From NCBI RefSeq assembly GCF_001423765.1, contig NZ_LMPG01000010.1:1220-65219 (forward strand): 64,000 bases of DNA. The letters are read 5' to 3'. Position numbers and translations under genes: made by a program. Numbering within the stretch: the first letter of the stretch is position 1; each line of letters begins with the position of its first letter. Shown one piece after another: positions 39,892-48,595 of the stretch. Origin of the DNA: Sphingomonas sp. Leaf343. GTDB taxonomy: Bacteria; Pseudomonadota; Alphaproteobacteria; Sphingomonadales; Sphingomonadaceae. The notes under the pieces are model-generated. The model searched no databases and was not told the DNA's origin. It saw only the letters and a list, made by a program, of their open reading frames with translations.

Positions 39892-42162
39892 TTAGCGGCC
39901 GAGGTTCGTCAACGCCAGCGTCAAGAGGAAGTTGTTCCCCTTGCGCGCATCGCCGATCTGCCGGTAATCGCGCCGCCACGTCACGCCCAGCCGGATACAG
40001 TCGTCCTCGTACTGCACGCCCAGCCTGTGCCGGATCGGATCGAACCCGTCCGCCAGCGACAGTACATCCTCGTCCCGGTTGGTGAGATCGACGATCGCCG
40101 ATCCGAAGACCGACCAGAAGCGCGCGATCTGCACGCGTCCCCCGACGCGAACCTCTTCGCGGTCGCGCAGATCCTCGGTCTGGTCGATGTCGCGATTGAG
40201 CTTCAGATAGCCCACCAGCGCATAGGTCGACCGGCTGCCGACCGTCGCGTCGACCTCGTTGCGGCGGACGCGGAAGCTGTCCTTGTCGAGGCGGTAGCGA
40301 TGCACCAGCGACACGAAATCGCGGAACCGCACTTCCGTTCGTCCCGTATAATCGGAGAACCGGTCGCTGAGGCCGGTGCCGTCGGGCAGGATCGTCGCCC
40401 GCGTCGACAGGCGGTAGCTCTGCCCGACGACCGCATCCAGGCTGAACCCCGGCAGGTCGAGCGCATAGTCGGCGCCGTACGTGGCGCGCGACGAGTCCTC
40501 GAACCGGTCGTAACCTGGAAAACGGTTGAGCGCGAACAGGTTGGTATCGTCCAGATCGACCGCGCGCGAATCCTCGTTGGGGATCGACAGGTTCTTGACC
40601 CGCGGCGCGGCGACGAGCTGAACCCTTGGCGTCAGCCGCTGCGTCCCGCCGAGGAAACTGCCGACGAACGGCCATTTCATGTCCGCCGCCAGCGCCCCGA
40701 TCGCCCGGCCCTGAAAACCCTCCGTCCCGCGATAGGTGACGACGGCGGTGGAGAGCGTGTCGTTGGCGTTGTACGCATCGCCGCGGGCGAAGGCCGTGAA
40801 CGTCACTTCCTGACCCCAGTTGGTCAGACGACGCAGGTCCCAGCGCAGGCTGGCGAAGGCGCGCTGCGTATCCTGCCCGTCGGTACGCGTCAGCGCGAGG
40901 CTGTTGACCTGCAACTCCACGCGTCCGCCCAGCAGCGGATCGGCGAAGCGGCGGCGATAGTCGATCTCGGGCAGGGCGATCGGCTGCAAGCCCTGTTTGT
41001 CGTTGACGCGCAGCGTCTGCACCGCCCAGCCGCTGATCGAGAAATAGCTGTCCGTCCCGATCCGCTGCAACGTCGCCGTGTTGCGCAGCCGATCGTCGCG
41101 CGAGATGTCGTAGCGGCGCAGGAAAGTGCGGTCGGTCGCCAGCCGCAGCGATCCGCTGGCGCTCCATTCCGGCGTGAACTGGTATCTGGCGACACCGTCG
41201 ATATAGCCGCGGAGCGCCATCTCGGTGTCGCTCGGGTCGACGGTGTTCAGGTCGTCGCTGCGCCGGCTTTCGGTGACATAGCCGTGCAGCCGGAACGCCC
41301 CGCGCCCGGACAGTTGCGAGTAATCCGCCTCCGCCATCGGCAGCACGCTGGAATAGATATGCGGCGTCAGCGTCAGGCCGCGATCGGGCGCAAGCTTGAT
41401 GAAATAGGGGGTCGCCAGCTCCAGCCCGTTGACCCGGCTGTAGCTGAACTGCGGGCTCAGCAGCCCGCTGTCGCTCGACCCGCCGACCGGATGCGAGAAG
41501 CGCGGCAGCGGCAGCGCGGGCAGGCCGAACAGGTCCAGCCGTCCGCCGGCATAATAGACGCGCTGCCTGTCCGGCCGGTACGTCACCTTGATCGCGGTGA
41601 TTTTCCAGCTCGGCTCCTTGGGGCAGCCTTTCGACGTCTCGACCGCGCAGGGCGTGTAGGCGGCGGTCTCCAGCGTCACCGTGCCGTCTTCGGACCGGGT
41701 TCCCTTCACCGCCGCCAGCCGTCCGCCCTGTTCCAGCACGACCAGCATGTTGTCGACCACGCCATCCTTCAGCGTGTCGGTCAGGTCGATGCGGTCGCCA
41801 TAGGCGATGTCGCCCTGCGGATTGGTGACGGCGATGTTGCCGGTCGCCACGACCTTGCCGGTCTTGCGGTTCCAGACGACCTGATCGGCGCGCAGCCGCT
41901 GACCCTGCCGGATCATGCGCACGTCGCCCTTCGCGGTGACGATGTCGCCTTCGGAGTCATATTCCAGCGCACCGGCGGCGAACTGGACCTGATCGTCGGC
42001 GGCCGGGGGCGCGCCGGCGATCGGTCCGGCTCCGGGTGGCGCGACGGGGCGATCCTGAAGCTCCTGCGCGACGGCGCTGGTGGCCAGGCCGATCGCACAG
42101 GCCATCACGGCACAGCCGGCGAACAGGTCGATACGCGGCAAGAAACCCGTCCCCTTCAACAC
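39892..42162 (-). CDS. lptD: LPS-assembly protein LptD
   Basis: A 756-residue outer-membrane protein that inserts LPS into the outer leaflet with LptE. A signal peptide (about 1-32) is followed by the periplasmic OstA/beta-jellyroll domain (VQFAAGALEYDSEGDIVTAK; GDVRMIRQGQRLRADQVVWN; VVATGNIAVTNPQGDIAYGD). A large beta-barrel makes up most of the remainder and ends in LALTNLGR. Cysteines are few (TPCAVETSKGC and EDDCIRLGV), consistent with the disulfide-linked form. It heads the surA-pdxA-rsmA operon. Confidence 0.94.
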   Translation of the reverse strand: MLKGTGFLPRIDLFAGCAVMACAIGLATSAVAQELQDRPVAPPGAGPIAGAPPAADDQVQFAAGALEYDSEGDIVTAKGDVRMIRQGQRLRADQVVWNRKTGKVVATGNIAVTNPQGDIAYGDRIDLTDTLKDGVVDNMLVVLEQGGRLAAVKGTRSEDGTVTLETAAYTPCAVETSKGCPKEPSWKITAIKVTYRPDRQRVYYAGGRLDLFGLPALPLPRFSHPVGGSSDSGLLSPQFSYSRVNGLELATPYFIKLAPDRGLTLTPHIYSSVLPMAEADYSQLSGRGAFRLHGYVTESRRSDDLNTVDPSDTEMALRGYIDGVARYQFTPEWSASGSLRLATDRTFLRRYDISRDDRLRNTATLQRIGTDSYFSISGWAVQTLRVNDKQGLQPIALPEIDYRRRFADPLLGGRVELQVNSLALTRTDGQDTQRAFASLRWDLRRLTNWGQEVTFTAFARGDAYNANDTLSTAVVTYRGTEGFQGRAIGALAADMKWPFVGSFLGGTQRLTPRVQLVAAPRVKNLSIPNEDSRAVDLDDTNLFALNRFPGYDRFEDSSRATYGADYALDLPGFSLDAVVGQSYRLSTRATILPDGTGLSDRFSDYTGRTEVRFRDFVSLVHRYRLDKDSFRVRRNEVDATVGSRSTYALVGYLKLNRDIDQTEDLRDREEVRVGGRVQIARFWSVFGSAIVDLTNRDEDVLSLADGFDPIRHRLGVQYEDDCIRLGVTWRRDYRQIGDARKGNNFLLTLALTNLGR

Positions 42163-42173
42163 GTCGGCGCCGG

Positions 42174-42199
42174 CCGCCCTGAATGGCCGCCCTGAATGG
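42174..42199. repeat. Tandem duplication of 13 bp upstream of lptD
   Basis: Two exact copies of CCGCCCTGAATGG lie head to tail, 12 bases upstream of the lptD ATG in the lptD-pepA divergent region. It could be a slippage product or could affect lptD expression. Confidence 0.6.
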
Positions 42200-42251
42200 C
42201 CGCGACGCGATCAGCGCCTATCGCACCCCGTCCGCTCCCGCAACGCTGCGC

Positions 42252-42279
42252 TTGCCATCCAGGTGCATCGTCCTAGATG
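42252..42279 (+). promoter_or_regulatory. Possible pepA promoter
   Basis: TTGCCA (42252-42257), 16-base spacer, TAGATG (42274-42279), about 25 bases before the pepA ATG, which has a GAGGA ribosome-binding site. Confidence 0.35.
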
Positions 42280-42303
42280 TGACGTTCATAATCCGAGGAC
42301 TTC

Positions 42304-43785
42304 ATGCAGATCCATTTCGCGCCCGCCGCGGCCGCCGACGCCGCCATTCTCGTCATCCCGGTCGAGAAGGATGCGCTGGCGCGAACCCGGTGGAGCGGCG
42401 ATGCGACCCGCCGCGTCGCCGAAGCGGCGGCGACGGCATCGCGGTTTTCCGGTGAGGCCGGGTCGACCGTCGAGCTGTTCGTCGGCGAGGGCGAGGGCGA
42501 GGGCGAGGCGGTCCGCCACATCCTGCTGGTCGGCGTCGGCAACCACGAGGGCGGCTGGCGCAAGGCGGGCGGCGCGATCGTGGCGAAGCTGCTGACCTCC
42601 GGCGCGACCGGGGCGACCGTCGACCTTTCGACGCTCGCCAACGCACCGTCGCCCGCCGCCGTGGCGAAGCTCGCGGGGACCGCAGCGCAGCGCGCATGGC
42701 GGCACGACGTGTACCGCACGAAACTGGCGGAGACGTCCAGACCGACACTCGTATCGCTCACGATCGCCGGCGCGCCGGACGGCACCGATGCCGCGTGGCT
42801 GCATCAGGACGCGCTGACCCGGGGTCTGGCGCTCACCCGCACGCTGGTCGCGGAGCCGGCGAACATCATCTATCCCGAGACCTTCGTCGAGCGTGTCCGC
42901 GCCGATGTCGAAGGGCTGGGGCTGGAAATTACCGTCCTCGACGAGGATGCGATGCGCGAGCTGGGCATGGGATCGCTGCTGTCGGTCAGCCTCGGCTCGG
43001 CCCGCGAAGCCCGCGTCCTCGCGCTGCGCTGGAACGGGGCAGGGGAGGGCGACCCCGACCTCGCGCTGGTGGGCAAGGGCGTGACGTTCGACACCGGCGG
43101 CATCTCGATCAAGCCCGCCGCCGGCATGGAGGACATGAAGTGGGACATGGGCGGCGCGGGTGCCGTCGTCGGCGCGATGCGCTCGCTCGCCACGCGCAAG
43201 GCGAAGGCGAACGTGGTCGGCGTCTGCGGACTGGTCGAGAACATGCCGGACGGCCTTGCGACGCGGCCGGGCGACGTCGTGACGTCGATGTCCGGCCAGA
43301 CGATCGAGGTGCTGAACACCGACGCCGAGGGCCGGCTGGTCCTGGCGGATGCGATCACGTGGACGCAGCGGACGTTCCGCCCGAAGACGATTGTCGATCT
43401 CGCGACGCTGACCGGTGCGATGATCGTCGCGCTGGGCAACGAATATGGCGGGCTGTTCTCGAACGACGACGATCTTGCCGCGCAACTCGCCGCCGCCGGC
43501 CTCGCGACCGACGACAAACTGTGGCGCTTCCCCTTGTCGGCGACCTACGACAAGCTGATCGACAGCCCGATCGCCGACATGAAGAATGTCGGTCCGCGTG
43601 GCGGCGGGTCGATCACTGCGGCGCAGTTCATCAAGCGCTTCATTGATGACGGCGTGAAGTGGGCGCACCTCGATATCGCCGGAATGGTCTGGTCCGACAA
43701 GCCCGGTCCCGGCTATGACAAGGGCGCGACCGGCTACGGCGTGAAGCTGCTCGACCGCTTCGTCGCGGACAATTTCGAGAAGTGA
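42304..43785 (+). CDS. pepA: Leucyl aminopeptidase (M17)
   Basis: A 493-residue cytosolic exopeptidase with two metals. The N-terminal domain is variable. The catalytic C-terminal half has KGVTFDTGGISIKPAAGMED (KGVTFDTGGI then SIKPAAGMED), MKWDMGGAGAVVGAM, NTDAEGRLVLADAITW and GGGSITAAQFIKRF-type endings (PRGGGSITAAQF, WAHLDIAGMVW). All metal ligands of the family (K, D, D, D, E) appear in place. Heads a plus-strand run with holC and ndk. Confidence 0.96.
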   Translation: MQIHFAPAAAADAAILVIPVEKDALARTRWSGDATRRVAEAAATASRFSGEAGSTVELFVGEGEGEGEAVRHILLVGVGNHEGGWRKAGGAIVAKLLTSGATGATVDLSTLANAPSPAAVAKLAGTAAQRAWRHDVYRTKLAETSRPTLVSLTIAGAPDGTDAAWLHQDALTRGLALTRTLVAEPANIIYPETFVERVRADVEGLGLEITVLDEDAMRELGMGSLLSVSLGSAREARVLALRWNGAGEGDPDLALVGKGVTFDTGGISIKPAAGMEDMKWDMGGAGAVVGAMRSLATRKAKANVVGVCGLVENMPDGLATRPGDVVTSMSGQTIEVLNTDAEGRLVLADAITWTQRTFRPKTIVDLATLTGAMIVALGNEYGGLFSNDDDLAAQLAAAGLATDDKLWRFPLSATYDKLIDSPIADMKNVGPRGGGSITAAQFIKRFIDDGVKWAHLDIAGMVWSDKPGPGYDKGATGYGVKLLDRFVADNFEK

Positions 43786-43801
43786 GGCCACGCTAGCGCG
43801 G

Positions 43802-43853
43802 ACGGGAGGGGGATAATCCTCCCACCCGTTCGTGCCGGGCGAAGTCGAAGCAC
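43802..43853. repeat. Hairpin and short dispersed-repeat remnant after pepA
   Basis: GGGAGG and CCTCCC arms form a small hairpin downstream of pepA. It is followed at 43826-43853 by a GTTCGTG...CGAAGTCGAAGCAC stretch of the type found as dispersed repeats in sphingomonads. Only one copy is in the window. Confidence 0.35.
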
Positions 43854-43892
43854 CGCTTCCCGCCACGTCGCACCCCCGCTAGACCAGCCGAC

Positions 43893-44333
43893 ATGCAGGT
43901 CGACTTCTACCATCTCACCGCCACCCCGCTCGACCGCGCCCTCCCGCAGATCGCGGAGAAGGTGGTGGCGGGTGGCGGTCGCCTGCTGATCGTCGCCGGC
44001 GAACCGGCCCAACGCGAGGCCCTCGACCGCCTGTTGTGGAGCTATGCGCCCGCCAGCTTCCTTCCCCACGCGCAACTGGGTCAGGGCGACGACACCGTGC
44101 AGCCGGTGCTGATCGCCCCCGACGTCAACGCCGCCAACCGTGCCCGCAACGTGGCGCTGGTCGACGGCGTGTGGCGCGACGACGCGCTCGATTTCGACCG
44201 CGCCTTCCACTTCTTCGACGACGATCGCATCCGCGAGGCACGGCTGGCGTGGAAAGCGCTCGCCGACCGCGACGGTGTCCAGCGCCGCTACTGGAAGCAG
44301 AACGACGCCGGCCGCTGGGAACAGGCAGCCTGA
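43893..44333 (+). CDS. holC: DNA polymerase III subunit chi
   Basis: A 146-residue clamp-loader accessory protein that links polymerase III to SSB. Family features are the opening [20 protein letters not shown] ([10 protein letters not shown] then [10 protein letters not shown]), [20 protein letters not shown] ([10 protein letters not shown] then [10 protein letters not shown]), FLPHAQLG and the C-terminal [16 protein letters not shown]. Length is normal. The position after pepA is conserved in many proteobacteria. Confidence 0.92.
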   Translation: MQVDFYHLTATPLDRALPQIAEKVVAGGGRLLIVAGEPAQREALDRLLWSYAPASFLPHAQLGQGDDTVQPVLIAPDVNAANRARNVALVDGVWRDDALDFDRAFHFFDDDRIREARLAWKALADRDGVQRRYWKQNDAGRWEQAA

Positions 44334-44418
44334 CCAGCCGGCGTTGTTGCCTTCCGCCCCGCCCGCGACTAGGGGCGACGCGACTTTCCTCCCCATCAGA
44401 CAGGAGCCCGTGACCGTC

Positions 44419-44841
44419 ATGGCCGCGAACCGTACCTTTTCGATCATCAAGCCCGACGCCACGCGTCGCAACATCACCGGCGCCGTCACGAAGATGCTGG
44501 AGGAAGCCGGCCTGCGCGTCGTCGCGTCCAAGCGCATCCAGATGAGCCGCGAACAGGCCGAGGGCTTCTACGCCGTCCACCGCGAGCGTCCGTTCTTCAA
44601 CGATCTGGTCGAATTCATGATCTCCGGCCCGGTCGTCGTGCAGGTGCTGGAGGGCGAGAACGCCATGCAGCGCAACCGCGACATCATGGGCGCGACCAAC
44701 CCCGCCAATGCCGAGCCGGGCACGATCCGCAAGGAACTCGCCGAGTCGATCGAGGCGAACACGGTGCATGGTTCGGATTCGGACGAGAATGCCGAGATCG
44801 AGATCGCGTATTTCTTCAAGCCGGAAGAGATCGTCGGCTGA
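44419..44841 (+). CDS. ndk: Nucleoside-diphosphate kinase
   Basis: A 140-residue enzyme that equalises NTP and dNTP pools through a phospho-histidine. The active-site His lies in [20 protein letters not shown] (NTVHGSDSD then [11 protein letters not shown]). Other landmarks are [23 protein letters not shown] and [19 protein letters not shown]. The start MAANRTF at 44419 gives the usual length. The GNAT gene starts inside its stop codon. Confidence 0.96.
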   Translation: MAANRTFSIIKPDATRRNITGAVTKMLEEAGLRVVASKRIQMSREQAEGFYAVHRERPFFNDLVEFMISGPVVVQVLEGENAMQRNRDIMGATNPANAEPGTIRKELAESIEANTVHGSDSDENAEIEIAYFFKPEEIVG

Positions 44842-45359
44842 TGGCTTGGCGGCTGCGGCGGGCGGAGACCGGCGACGCGCCGGCCCTGTCGCTCGTCGCG
44901 GCCGCAAGTTTTCTGGAGACGTTCGCCGGCATTCTGGCCGGCGACGACATCGTCGCGCATGTGACGAACAAGAGCGCACCAGTGGCTTTCGCCGACTGGA
45001 TCGCCGATCCCGCCAGCATCGTGATGATCGCGACGCATCCGGATGGAGGCGCGCCCGTCGGATACACCGTCCTGACGACGCCTGACGATGTCGGCGAAAC
45101 CCGGCCGGGCGACGTCGAACTCCGCCGCATCTATACGCTGTCGATCGCGCGCGGCACCGGCTTGGGCGCGGCGCTGATGGCCCACGCCATCACCGACGCG
45201 AGAGGGCTGGGCGGTTCCCGCATGCTTCTGGGCGTCTTCGCAGGCAATCATCGTGCCCGCGCCTTCTACGAACGACACGGTTTCTCGGTCATCGCCGATC
45301 GCCGGTTCAGGGTCGGGGTCACATGGCATGACGATCGGGTCTACGCCCGCGACGTGTGA
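44841..45359 (+). CDS. GNAT-family N-acetyltransferase
   Basis: A 172-residue acetyltransferase. Central GNAT features are ELRRIYTLSIARGTGLGAAL (ELRRIYTLSI then ARGTGLGAAL) with the acetyl-CoA loop ARGTGLGAALM, and the C-terminal LLGVFAGNHRARAFYERHGF (LLGVFAGNHR then ARAFYERHGF) followed by VIADRRFRVG. The substrate cannot be inferred. The start overlaps the ndk stop by one base (TGATG), suggesting translational coupling. Converges on the YciI-like gene. Confidence 0.88.
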   Translation: MAWRLRRAETGDAPALSLVAAASFLETFAGILAGDDIVAHVTNKSAPVAFADWIADPASIVMIATHPDGGAPVGYTVLTTPDDVGETRPGDVELRRIYTLSIARGTGLGAALMAHAITDARGLGGSRMLLGVFAGNHRARAFYERHGFSVIADRRFRVGVTWHDDRVYARDV

Positions 45360-45384
45360 GCCCCCCTTGCGGCCGGCCCCGGCG

Positions 45385-45699
45385 TCAGATGGCGGCGTGG
45401 CTTCCCGAACATGCGGTCAATTCGAGAAGGGGAAAATGCTCGTAGTGGCCGATCTTCGCCTGAACCATCGGATCGAGCACGGTGATCGCGGCGATGTCGT
45501 GGCTTTCGGGGATGGAGTAGATCGCCATCCCGTACGATCCCGTCGGATCCAGTACGGGTCCGCACGCGACGATCACGTTCCGACTGAACAGATCGGACTG
45601 CCACGCCCGCTGATCCATCAACAGACCGGCTTCTTCGGCCGTCAGCGTGTCCATGAAATCGGGGCGAGGGGGAATATACTTGCAGAAGTAGTTCCTCAT
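45385..45699 (-). CDS. YciI-like protein
   Basis: A 104-residue protein of the YciI fold. It starts MRNYFCKYIPPRPDFMDTLT and continues with EEAGLLMDQRAWQSDLFSRN, VIVACGPVLDPTGSYGMAIY and TVLDPMVQAKIGHY, matching the family order of a RP-F segment, GPV-D-G-GM strand and DP segment. YciI proteins are dimeric, muconolactone-isomerase-like, with poorly known substrates. The start at 45699 has an excellent AGGAG site six bases upstream; the frame stays open upstream, but that part is not protein-like. Divergent from the AraC gene. Confidence 0.85.
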   Translation of the reverse strand: MRNYFCKYIPPRPDFMDTLTAEEAGLLMDQRAWQSDLFSRNVIVACGPVLDPTGSYGMAIYSIPESHDIAAITVLDPMVQAKIGHYEHFPLLELTACSGSHAAI

Positions 45700-45801
45700 A
45701 GACTCTCCTGATGGATCGTCGGGCACCGGCTTTCGCCAGCGTTCCAACCCGACCTGTGGGTGATGGTTATTCGTCGTTCGCCGACATAGGTGTTGTAATG
45801 A

Positions 45802-45819
45802 TTGACAAATCTTTGTGAA
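45802..45819. promoter_or_regulatory. Operator-like palindrome TTGACAAA-TC-TTTGTGAA
   Basis: Eight-base arms around a two-base centre, with seven of eight positions complementary. It lies about 100 bases upstream of the YciI-like gene and 200 upstream of the AraC gene, in a divergent region. A transcription-factor site is inferred. Confidence 0.4.
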
Positions 45820-45892
45820 ATCCCACGACGACCGGCGTCGGACGATTTGTCGCGCGCCATTATGGGCCGATGAGTCCCGGCGGAGCGGCAAA

Positions 45893-45969
45893 GCGCGATA
45901 ATGCTACCGGGATCACGGCGAACCGCTGGATTTTAGCAGTCCATCAAGATCGGCGGCGCGATAATGCTA
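45893..45969. repeat. Direct repeat of 14 bp with 63-bp period
   Basis: GCGCGATAATGCTA occurs at 45893-45906 and again at 45956-45969. Start-to-start distance is 63 bases, about six helical turns, which places both copies on the same DNA face. This is the spacing expected of paired AraC-family operators. A TAGCA half in opposite orientation lies between them at 45934-45938. Confidence 0.5.
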
Positions 45970-46020
45970 GCGAGCGCGAATCGACATGTTGCAGGAAGGT
46001 GACATGCCAAGGGCGAAAGA

Positions 46021-47076
46021 ATGTCGCTGATGCACGAAGAACAGCCCGGTCGCGAGACCCGCGACACCAGGACCTTCGCGGGGTCCACCATCGGTGACGG
46101 CTCTCCCGATCCGGCGCGATGGCGACCGCAGACGCATTTCCGTCACGCCGTCACGACCGGGGGGCAACTGGAATTGCTGAACGAGGCAGGCGGAATTGCC
46201 GTCGATTTCGAGCCGTTGCCGCAGAGTCCGATCCATTTCGCCTTCGCGGGCAGCCAGAGCGAAACGCTCAGTATCTGGACGACCCGGTCCGACCACGGTT
46301 TCATCAGCCGCCCCAAGATTTCGGCGGATCTCATCACCCTGCGATTCGTGCGGACGGGCTTCATGCTGCGGGACGATGCCCATGGCGACGGCACCGTCGT
46401 CGGCTTCGATCAGGCGCTATGCGTGTCGTTCGACGCGATGCGCCGCGAACAGGCGTCACCGGGATTCTCGGCCACCACCGCGACGATGAGCCGCGACGCG
46501 ATCGTTCACGCGTGCCGCACCCTCAGCGGGTCGGAGGCGGCGATCCTTCCGCAATTCCGGCCGGTGGTCGAAACGGGCAATGCCGGTCTGGCTGCTTTGC
46601 GACAGACGCTGAACATCCTGTGGTATCAACTCGGCCAACGGCGCGACGACGATCTGATGATCCCCCTGCTGGAGGAACTCCTCGTCTATCAGTTTGTCAG
46701 TGCCTGGCCCTCGATCGGTACCACGATCGCGCCGAACCCGGTGGACGTCTCGATCAGGCCGATCAAGACGGCGCTCGACTTCATCGAAGGCAATCTGCGC
46801 AGGACTTTATCCATTTCCGATATCGCAGCCGCGGCGGGTTTGACGGCGCGTGCGTTGCAGACCGGGTTCAAGCGCCACGTCGGGTGCAGCCCGGTGCAAC
46901 ATCTGATCGCTCGCCGGCTGGACCGTGTCCACGCCGCCTTGCAGACCGATGACGACCTGTCGGTTGCGCAAGCCGCATCGACCTGGGGCTTCGCTCATAT
47001 GAGTGATTTCAGCCGGCGTTATCGGGAGCGCTACGGATGCCTGCCGAGCGATACGAGGCGCAGGTCCAAGGTGTAA
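46021..47076 (+). CDS. AraC-family transcriptional regulator
   Basis: A 351-residue regulator. Residues about 40-190 resemble the AraC_binding_2 sensing domain. The C-terminal double helix-turn-helix (about 245-350) has LSISDIAAAAGLTARALQTG, FKRHVGCSPVQHLIARRLDR (FKRHVGCSPV then QHLIARRLDR) and SVAQAASTWGFAHMSDFSRR, YRERYGCLPSDTRR. Ligand unknown. The direct repeats within 130 bases upstream may be its own operators and may control the divergent YciI-like gene. Confidence 0.9.
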   Translation: MSLMHEEQPGRETRDTRTFAGSTIGDGSPDPARWRPQTHFRHAVTTGGQLELLNEAGGIAVDFEPLPQSPIHFAFAGSQSETLSIWTTRSDHGFISRPKISADLITLRFVRTGFMLRDDAHGDGTVVGFDQALCVSFDAMRREQASPGFSATTATMSRDAIVHACRTLSGSEAAILPQFRPVVETGNAGLAALRQTLNILWYQLGQRRDDDLMIPLLEELLVYQFVSAWPSIGTTIAPNPVDVSIRPIKTALDFIEGNLRRTLSISDIAAAAGLTARALQTGFKRHVGCSPVQHLIARRLDRVHAALQTDDDLSVAQAASTWGFAHMSDFSRRYRERYGCLPSDTRRRSKV

Positions 47077-47108
47077 ACCGGCAGAGCGCGGCGGCGGCGG
47101 GATCGGCT

Positions 47109-47690
47109 TTACAGCTTCTCGCGCGCCCAGAGCGTGTCCAGTCGCGCCTGATTACCGCCCCGCTCGCGCAGCCGCATGCCCTGCAGGCGCAACGTCCGGC
47201 CACGCAGCATCCGGCCCTCGGTCTTCCATATCAGGTCATAAATCGCCGTAGAGGTCCGCGCCGTGTCGCCGTCCCAGTAGCGGACCGTCAGCAGCACCGG
47301 CAGCCGCCCGGCGCGATCGTCCGCGCCACCGTCGGTCAGCTTCAGGATCGGCGTCTCGATCGCGTCGATGCCGATCGCGATGTCCGCCACCGGCCGTTCC
47401 GGCGCGATACCCAGCGCCTTCGGAAACACCACCGCCAGATCCTGAAGATCGTGTTTCTCGTCCTTGATCGCCAGTCGCTGGCCATCGCTCTCGACCGTGG
47501 CCACAAGATCGACGCGCGACCGCTCGCGCGCTTCGGTCGAGTGTTCCGCGACGCGCGCTGCCTGATCGGCTTTCCGGTCGGCCCAGCCGGTGTAGAAGGT
47601 CAGCCCGGCGATCACCACGCCCGCCACCGCGACGACCTCCGCCAGCGTCACCCAACGGCGGCGGGTCGCCTGTTCGGACGTCTCGCTCAT
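47109..47690 (-). CDS. Membrane-anchored protein, unknown function
   Basis: A 193-residue protein with one N-terminal membrane helix (VTLAEVVAVAGVVIAGLTFY) preceded by a basic RRRW stretch, so the bulk is probably periplasmic. A charged helical linker (RKADQAARVAEHSTEARERS) leads to a beta-rich C-terminal domain (VDLVATVESDGQRLAIKDEK; PVLLTVRYWDGDTARTSTAI). I do not recognise the family. It overlaps the purN stop by four bases, so it is the last gene of the purM-purN transcript. Confidence 0.8.
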   Translation of the reverse strand: MSETSEQATRRRWVTLAEVVAVAGVVIAGLTFYTGWADRKADQAARVAEHSTEARERSRVDLVATVESDGQRLAIKDEKHDLQDLAVVFPKALGIAPERPVADIAIGIDAIETPILKLTDGGADDRAGRLPVLLTVRYWDGDTARTSTAIYDLIWKTEGRMLRGRTLRLQGMRLRERGGNQARLDTLWAREKL

Positions 47691-48595
47691 CGCCCGCCCG
47701 CCTCCAGCAGTCGGGCGGGGGCCGCGAGTTCCCAGCTTCGGGCGATCCGATCCTCGACCAGCGGCCAGTCGACATCGCCCGACAGCGTCATGCCGACCCA
47801 GCCCGATGACGCGAGATACGCGGGACGCGAGTAGATGTCGGGGGCAGCCTCCAGCAGCATCGCCTGCTCGTCCTGGTCGCTGGTGCGGACGCAGACGACG
47901 TGGCGCCCGTCGCCGTGATGATCGTCGCGAACCTGCGCGAACTGATTCTCGCCCACGAAGAATGTCGGCTGGCCGTGGCTGGGCCGCTCTTCGGTTTCCG
48001 GCAATTTCAATGCTGTATCACGAATGCGATCGAGAGGCGTCATCACATACTCCGACAGGATGCGCGGGTATAACGCATGTTCGGCGGTCAGGACCCGCGC
48101 CGCCAGCGTCTCCGTGTCGTCCCCCGGCAGAATCGCGACGCGCGACTGTCCCAGCACCGCGCCGCCATCCAGCTCCTCGGTCACGACATGGACCGAGCAA
48201 CCCGCATGGGCATCGCCGGCCGCGATCGCGCGGGCATGCGTGTCGAGACCCTTGTAGAGCGGCAGCAGGGACGGATGGATATTGACGATCCGCCCCCGCC
48301 AGCGCGCGACGAAGTCGTCGGAGATCAGGCGCATGTAGCCCGCCAGCGCGATCGTCCCGACCTCCGCCTCGCGCAGCGCCGCATCCAGCTGCGCCTCGTA
48401 TCGGGCCTTGCCGATCCCCCCGGGGCTGAGCGCGAACGTCGCCAGCCCGCGCGCCCGCGCCCAGCCCAGACCCGGCGCATCCGGCTTGTCGGAGGCGACC
48501 AGCACCACCTCGTATCCGCGCGCCTGTTCCACCAGCGCCATCATGTTCGATCCCCGGCCGGAGATCAGGATGGCGACGCGCTTGCTATTGGACAT
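47687..48595 (-). CDS. purN: GAR transformylase PurN fused to an MmcQ/YjbR-like domain
   Basis: A 302-residue protein, about 100 longer than normal PurN. Residues 1-183 are PurN, which formylates glycinamide ribonucleotide in purine synthesis: [19 protein letters not shown], the catalytic [20 protein letters not shown] ([10 protein letters not shown] then [10 protein letters not shown]), and [20 protein letters not shown] ([10 protein letters not shown] then [10 protein letters not shown]). From M185 ([20 protein letters not shown]) the sequence resembles the MmcQ/YjbR family ([34 protein letters not shown]). The junction M185 (48043) has GGAG eight bases upstream, so a separate short product is possible. 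The usual PurN C-terminal tail is missing. Confidence 0.88.
   Translation of the reverse strand: MSNSKRVAILISGRGSNMMALVEQARGYEVVLVASDKPDAPGLGWARARGLATFALSPGGIGKARYEAQLDAALREAEVGTIALAGYMRLISDDFVARWRGRIVNIHPSLLPLYKGLDTHARAIAAGDAHAGCSVHVVTEELDGGAVLGQSRVAILPGDDTETLAARVLTAEHALYPRILSEYVMTPLDRIRDTALKLPETEERPSHGQPTFFVGENQFAQVRDDHHGDGRHVVCVRTSDQDEQAMLLEAAPDIYSRPAYLASSGWVGMTLSGDVDWPLVEDRIARSWELAAPARLLEAGGR

Larger units (their letters stand above)
45700..46020. other. Gene-free region between the YciI-like and AraC genes
   Basis: The only gap longer than 300 bases. It is visibly richer in A and T than its neighbours. It holds an imperfect palindrome at 45802-45819, a 14-base direct repeat at 45893-45906 and 45956-45969, and a reversed ATAATG core at 45858-45863. 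No RNA gene is evident. The AraC ATG has an AAGGG site. Confidence 0.7.

Noticed and set aside
40027..42195. Plus-strand open frame of 722 codons opposite lptD
   Set aside because: Composition and lack of motifs show it to be a shadow of lptD.
45893..45969. CRISPR-like repeat pair
   Set aside because: Only two copies of 14 bases, no further units and no cas genes; it fits regulatory repeats better.
45870..46097. 75-codon plus-strand frame in the YciI/AraC gap
   Set aside because: It runs out of frame into the AraC gene, has no ribosome-binding site, and its Arg/Ser-rich sequence looks random.
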